Assembly (NCBI GenBank): GCA_009792885.1
Contig: WMCF01000014.1
Coordinates: forward strand, 13,267,641 to 13,331,640
DNA from: Eremophila alpestris peregrina
Taxonomy: Eukaryota; Chordata; Aves; Passeriformes; Alaudidae
Direction: 5' to 3'
DNA: 64,000 nt
This document shows positions 59,168-64,000 of this stretch, one piece after another; positions within the stretch are counted from its first letter, which is position 1; every line of letters starts with the position of its first letter. The notes beneath the pieces are model-generated. The model was not told the DNA's origin. It made no database searches and was given only the letters and a program-made list of their open reading frames with translations. The translations under genes and the position numbers were made by a program.

Positions 59168-62100
59168 ACAAACCCTAAAAATTGCTCTTCTTGTATTTTA
59201 GTGAGTAAAGCCACAGCAACACATTTTCATTCACTCAGATTGGACTCTCATTCCCTCAGGCTTTACCTGTGACTGGAATCTGAACAGAATAAGCAGCTAT
59301 TTACATCCTCATGCTCTGAAATGTTATGAGGCCTTACTCTGGTTACAGACATTTGCCACAGGGTCATTAGAGCTTGGTCTTTGTACAAAGACTCAAGGTG
59401 CGAGGAATCACAGAATGAAGGTTTTGAGGTTCTTATCTGTTCATCATGTGTTTCCAGACTTTTGGCAGGTAACCCAGATTCTCCAGCTCTTATAACCAGT
59501 GGCACAGTCCAAACTTCCTTAAAACCAAAAAGCTGGAGGGATTGCTATGGATACTGGGTCTTGGAAACCATTCCTTGTGGCTTGGAGAAACAGGAGGTAT
59601 GCATTAGGTGCAGAGATTTAAACTTTGTCAGCAAAATCAAAAGCCTGAATACTGCTGCAGTAATCCTGCTTAAATTTCCTATGATTTCAGGATATGTTTG
59701 GATGGAACCATGATGTTCAAAATGTTTCTTTCAGGCAGACACTGAAATTTTTAGGGAAAAAAAATTTATATTATTGACAAATTATTAAACATACACAATA
59801 CTTTCTAAATTGCACTTTCAGATTATTTGTAAAGAAGGAAAACCTATTTTCTTTCCTAGTGTTTTTATTTTTCTGTCTTTGAGAAAATTATAATGTACAG
59901 AGCTAAGAGTAGAACTGGATGCACTATCATGGACTGGTAGAGCAGCTGTTTGACCTTGGTCTCTTTTGGTACACTAAAGAATATCATACTATGAATATTT
60001 TAAGCCTTTCAGTTCCATAGGACTTGAATTTCAGCTAACCAGTGCCTTCACTATTCAGGCATTTAAACTGCTTCCTAAGCCTTATTCCGGCTTATCTTAC
60101 TGTTCTCATTTTTGGCTTTACTCTTTGATTCTTCTCTGGCACTTTATTGGGTAGATTCAAGTCAGCCACTGGAAAGTCCATTTGTCTCCACAGAAAGGAA
60201 TTAATCAATATTCCCAAAACACTGTGAAGGCAAATCACACAAACAGGAATACAGTGCCCAACATTGCCAGAAGAGGGTCAGCAAAGGGCTGTTGCCTTAC
60301 CCCTGTTAAAAGCACAAAATCTACAGGCATCACTGAGCAAAAATCATCCTGCTTTGCTTCTTACTGGCCGTGTCAGTTAACACAAAGAAATTAACAGCTT
60401 CTTTTAAGGATTTTACCTGCAGCAACACCCAGTGTTTTCCAACTTAAAAAAGTTTCTTTTTCATCTCAGTGACAACTTGCCTTTCTCAGGTAAGCTGGCA
60501 AACACATCCTGCTTCCAGGGCTGATAAAGACTCTGCCTTCCATGCCCCCTCCAGTGGTGTCTGGACTGTCCATGCTTGACAGTGACATGAAACTGCTGAA
60601 ACACTTGTGCTGTGGGTGTAGCCATGTCAGCAAAGACATGCTTTATCCTGCACAGTGGAACTGCCAGCCCACTGGACTCAAACAATCTCCTCTGCTGAAA
60701 GGATTATCTGTACCTCTAAATACTCATCTGACTTTAGGTCTGCTGAAATTTTTTGGGATTCCCCAGTCTTAGATGTGAGTGATGCCACAATTTGACTGCA
60801 TCTGGGTGTTATTGTGGTGATGTATGGACACGTGCCCTCTCCTTGAACTGTTAATGTTTCCCAGAGATTAAAGACGTCTTCCTGTCTATCCACCTTCCTA
60901 GACTAATATGTGACATTTCTTCTGAGGTTTCATTCCTCTTTAGCAAGGGTACCTCTCCTGCACCTTGACCCAGGAAAGAAAATGGAGTGGGACATGGAGG
61001 CTGGCCAAAGAGGTCTACCAACTGATAATCCTGAGGCACAAAGTAAGCAAACTTCTTAAGTCAGGAGATACTGTGGCAGCACATCTCAAATATTTGTCTT
61101 GAATTTTGGCCAAAATACTTCATTTTTTTAAACATCTGATTCTTTCAGCCCCCAGTAGAAAAACAAAGCAAATCACAAAACACCAAATGAACACATCAAG
61201 TGACTGAAAACTACAGAGAGAACATCTACTTCTAAGTACAATTTCAACTTATTGAAGCCTGACATGTTTGTTGATGGGTTTATTTGAAGAACCAGTAGAT
61301 GGTGCTTAAGAATATGCTGCACAGTTTCTTAACTTTTTAGTATCAATAACTTATGGTAATTCAAGTTCCCTGGGAGTACTTAATCTGGTACTGTTTTAAC
61401 TATATTTTTATACTCTAAGGGAATGAGCCTCCTACACAGAAACTCTACTGCACAGAAATCATATAAAACACTTCAGTGCCTTATTTGCAGTAACTAAGTC
61501 TCATAATATTAATATGATGTAATTTAAAGGCCTTATCCTTTATGTGATCCTTTATGGATCACCTGAGGAGCAGATTCTCTATGACTTGCTCAATCTTACA
61601 CTGAAAATCCACAAAACTGCCAGGAGTGGATGCTCGAATTTGTTTGAATTTTGTTACTTGTTCTAGTCCTCAAAATCCACAAATACTTTTGGGCTTCTGT
61701 AGCACCTCAAGAAGAAACATATTTAATTTTATACTGTACATTTCTCAAGTCATGGAAGGAATACAGATGAGACAGGTATTTAGAAATGACCGTATTCCTT
61801 CCTTCTTTATCAATTAGTGAATCAAGAATATGTTATACTTATCAGACAGAGAAACAATTACAGGATTTTTTAATTTTAAATCTGAAAGCACATACTCACT
61901 ATGGCTGAAGACTGTCCCATCTATCAAGGATGAAAACTACAGTATTCAAGAATTTCAAGATGAACAGCATTGTCTTAGTGCGTACTTCAAGCAAAATTTG
62001 CTGGATATGAGTATTGTTTTTATTGTTTTTATTCAGTTTGTGTAAGTGGCTTTGTCTACATGACTTCTGCATATGACAGTCTGTGGAAGGGGAAAAATGC

Positions 62101-62273
62101 CATTTTAGGTTCATTTATGACTTTATGCACATTCAGTATTTATGGCAGCACTGCTTGAGCAAACCTGTGATTAATGATCAGTGCCATCCATCTTTCCATA
62201 AAAAAGGCTTCCTCAGTGGCAGAAATTCAATGGTGTAAATCTCAGATAACATGCAATTGAGGCCTAGCCTGGC

Positions 62274-62367
62274 TTTTTTTTTTTTTTTTTGTGGGTTTTT
62301 TGGTTTTTTTTTTTTTTTGGTTTTTTTTTTTTTTTTTTTTTTTTTTGTTTTGGTTTAGTTTTTTTTG
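62274..62367. repeat. Long T-rich tract
   Basis: Runs of 17 T (62274-62290), 15 T (62304-62318) and 26 T (62321-62346), separated by short G-containing breaks, then T-rich sequence to 62367. It is the longest homopolymer cluster in the window. No attached retroposon is recognisable on either side. Assembly of such a tract is error-prone, so run lengths may be inaccurate. Confidence 0.9.
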
Positions 62368-64000
62368 AGATTTATGTTACTTTTCTCATGCAACAGCTTC
62401 ACCCACTATCAAAAAGGTTTAGTTCTAGATATCAGTAGTTTAGATGTAGGTAATACTCACTTATGGTTTTCCTAGGTAATGCCTTACACCTTATTTCAAG
62501 GTACTGCAGGGCTCTTCTGAAATCTTGCTGTTTTCTGAAGTTTTGGCACTATGTTTTATCCCCATCTACCTTCCTGTTTATAGCACCATAACTATTCCCT
62601 AAAGTGTGGGATGAAGCTGTTTGAAGAATGGGATGGGCTTTGGCAGATGATAAAATTTAAATATAGTTAACTTGGAACACATAGTTAATGGGGTTCTAAT
62701 AACTGTAATACTGTTACAAATATTGTGTTGTCAGACATTTAGGCTCTGTCTCATCTTTGATTTAAAGTACATTGAGGCTTCCTTTACTCTGTAGCACTAT
62801 TTAATCTTTCAAAAAAGTTTAATCAAACTTAAGTTAATCATAGCAGACTTAGAAGCCTTAATTGATGATTTTAAATCAAGAGTACATCAGTGAACTAGGA
62901 AGTAGTAAATTTACTCTAGGAATTACTTTAAATATTGGGATTTTACTTGTTTTTACTAGAATAGAGAAGCTTCATCAAATTTTGCCACAAATACTTATTC
63001 ATCCAGTCTGTAAGCTTTAAAAATTTTCCCACCTAAATACATCCAAAAGCGCATTAGTAATTTCAAAGGAAGCACTGTCTCTGTAGCTGTTTAGGGACTA
63101 AAGCAATGACCATCACCAAAATACCAATGTTTTTAAAAGGAAAAACAATGTCTTCTTCTTATTCTTAGCTGGCACATGTTCACTAGCCATGTAAGAATCC
63201 TGCTGACAAAGAGTCAAAAGGATGAGAAAGATTGGCTTTGTCTTTACACCTAAACATGAAGGTGCATGTGGACAATTTTTTCCTCTACATGCCAGAATTT
63301 AGGCCAGTTCTTCATCAAGCAATGTCTCAGGAAGTTGGCTCTGGTAATCTGGAGACTGTACTATCAGGACAGACAGGTCAAAGGTTACTGGGGCTATTTA
63401 TGCTTGTGGAAATGGGTGAAAAATAACCCTCACATCAACTCAAAAATGATATCACGCTCTTTCTCATCTTCTCAGAAATTTTCCACAAAAAATTGCTGTC
63501 ATAAAATGTGATTTGAGGGGTCCAAAATGCCTTGTCTGAGGCTCTTCTTTTAAATCAAAGCATGTCTTGATGAGTTCCACAGTGCATGCCTAACATGATT
63601 AGCTCCTGGATGTTTGTTCATGCTTTCTTTCCCTCTTGGACATCAGACTTCCAGGGGCTGTGTTTGGGCTGAAATTCAGGCAGCCTGGAAGCAATGACTC
63701 TAAACTGAATGTGTCCATGCTACTTCACACCCAGACTAAAAACCCTGTTTAGCTGTGTCCTTACCAGCATCTGGGATTCAAGTGTCTTCTAAGGATACAG
63801 ACAAGTTTTGGAAATTTAATTTCAGTTTGGGTAGAAATCTGTGTGTTTTAAAAATAAAAATTTTCTTGAAATTTGTGCTTTAATATCAGATAGATTTCTA
63901 GCCTCTTTAATTCCAAACACCCTTCAACCCCTGTTATGGTTTAGCATAACTTTTAGTTAAAAGAAGGAAATAGTTATCTGCAAGGACCTTAGATTGACAC

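Larger units (their letters stand above)
45727..64000. other. AT-rich single-copy DNA without a recognisable gene
   Basis: More than 18 kb with no recognisable transposon and no supportable exon. Frames reach 110 codons at most and show no known domain. The absence of visible repeats over such a length is notable next to the repeat-rich middle of the window. Some blocks (50040-50240, 56340-56740, 57900-58260) have low-complexity-free, motif-rich sequence of the kind often seen in conserved non-coding DNA, but I could not test conservation. Confidence 0.5.

Noticed and set aside
1..64000. CRISPR arrays, tRNA or rRNA genes, operons and other prokaryotic features
   Set aside because: None of the expected regular spacer repeats, cloverleaf A/B boxes or ribosome binding site arrangements was seen. 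All signs point to vertebrate nuclear DNA.

Overview
The window looks like 64 kb of AT-rich, gene-free DNA from a bird, most likely a songbird. The interspersed repeats are CR1 LINEs, several ending in the degenerate ATTCTATG-type 8-mers typical of that family, plus solo retroviral LTRs. I saw no mammalian-type SINEs. The outer LTR near 21-22.5 kb resembles, from memory, an abundant LTR type of passerine genomes; I could not check this against a library. There is no bacterial-style gene organisation, no CpG-island promoter and no open reading frame with a recognisable host protein domain. The longest frames (about 125-154 codons) lie in repeats, in low-complexity DNA or on pyrimidine-rich strands where stops are rare. 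The window is best read as intergenic DNA or the inside of a large intron.

Layout. 1-6700: single-copy AT-rich DNA. 6707-7328: a complete antisense solo LTR with a perfect 6-bp target duplication. 7335-10440: single-copy DNA. 10443-11121: CR1 on the minus strand. 11122-21091: single-copy DNA with small simple repeats and one candidate conserved non-coding element. 21092-22560: a plus-strand solo LTR split by a second complete LTR (21723-22149, minus strand, 4-bp target duplication). 22561-27827: single-copy DNA with an A-rich tract. 27828-27948: 3' tail of a CR1. 27949-32584: single-copy DNA with a T-rich tract. 32585-33464: CR1 (+). 33465-39734: single-copy DNA. 39735-40695: CR1 (+) with a decayed reverse transcriptase segment. 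40696-45245: single-copy DNA with a (TG)n microsatellite and a perfect 15-bp-stem hairpin. 45246-45726: CR1 (+) with an internal deletion. 45727-64000: single-copy DNA with several blocks that look constrained, and a long T-rich tract.

No genes act together here, because I can support no host gene. The useful content is a readable insertion history: LTR within LTR, each boundary set by terminal inverted repeats and, for two of the three LTRs, target-site duplications. There are also a few unexplained local structures: the 42.8-kb hairpin, a near-perfect palindrome in the outer LTR, and clusters of homeodomain-like or POU-like motifs. I did not find a new biological system. All family assignments rest on recognising sequence patterns by eye and should be tested with a repeat library and a multi-bird alignment.
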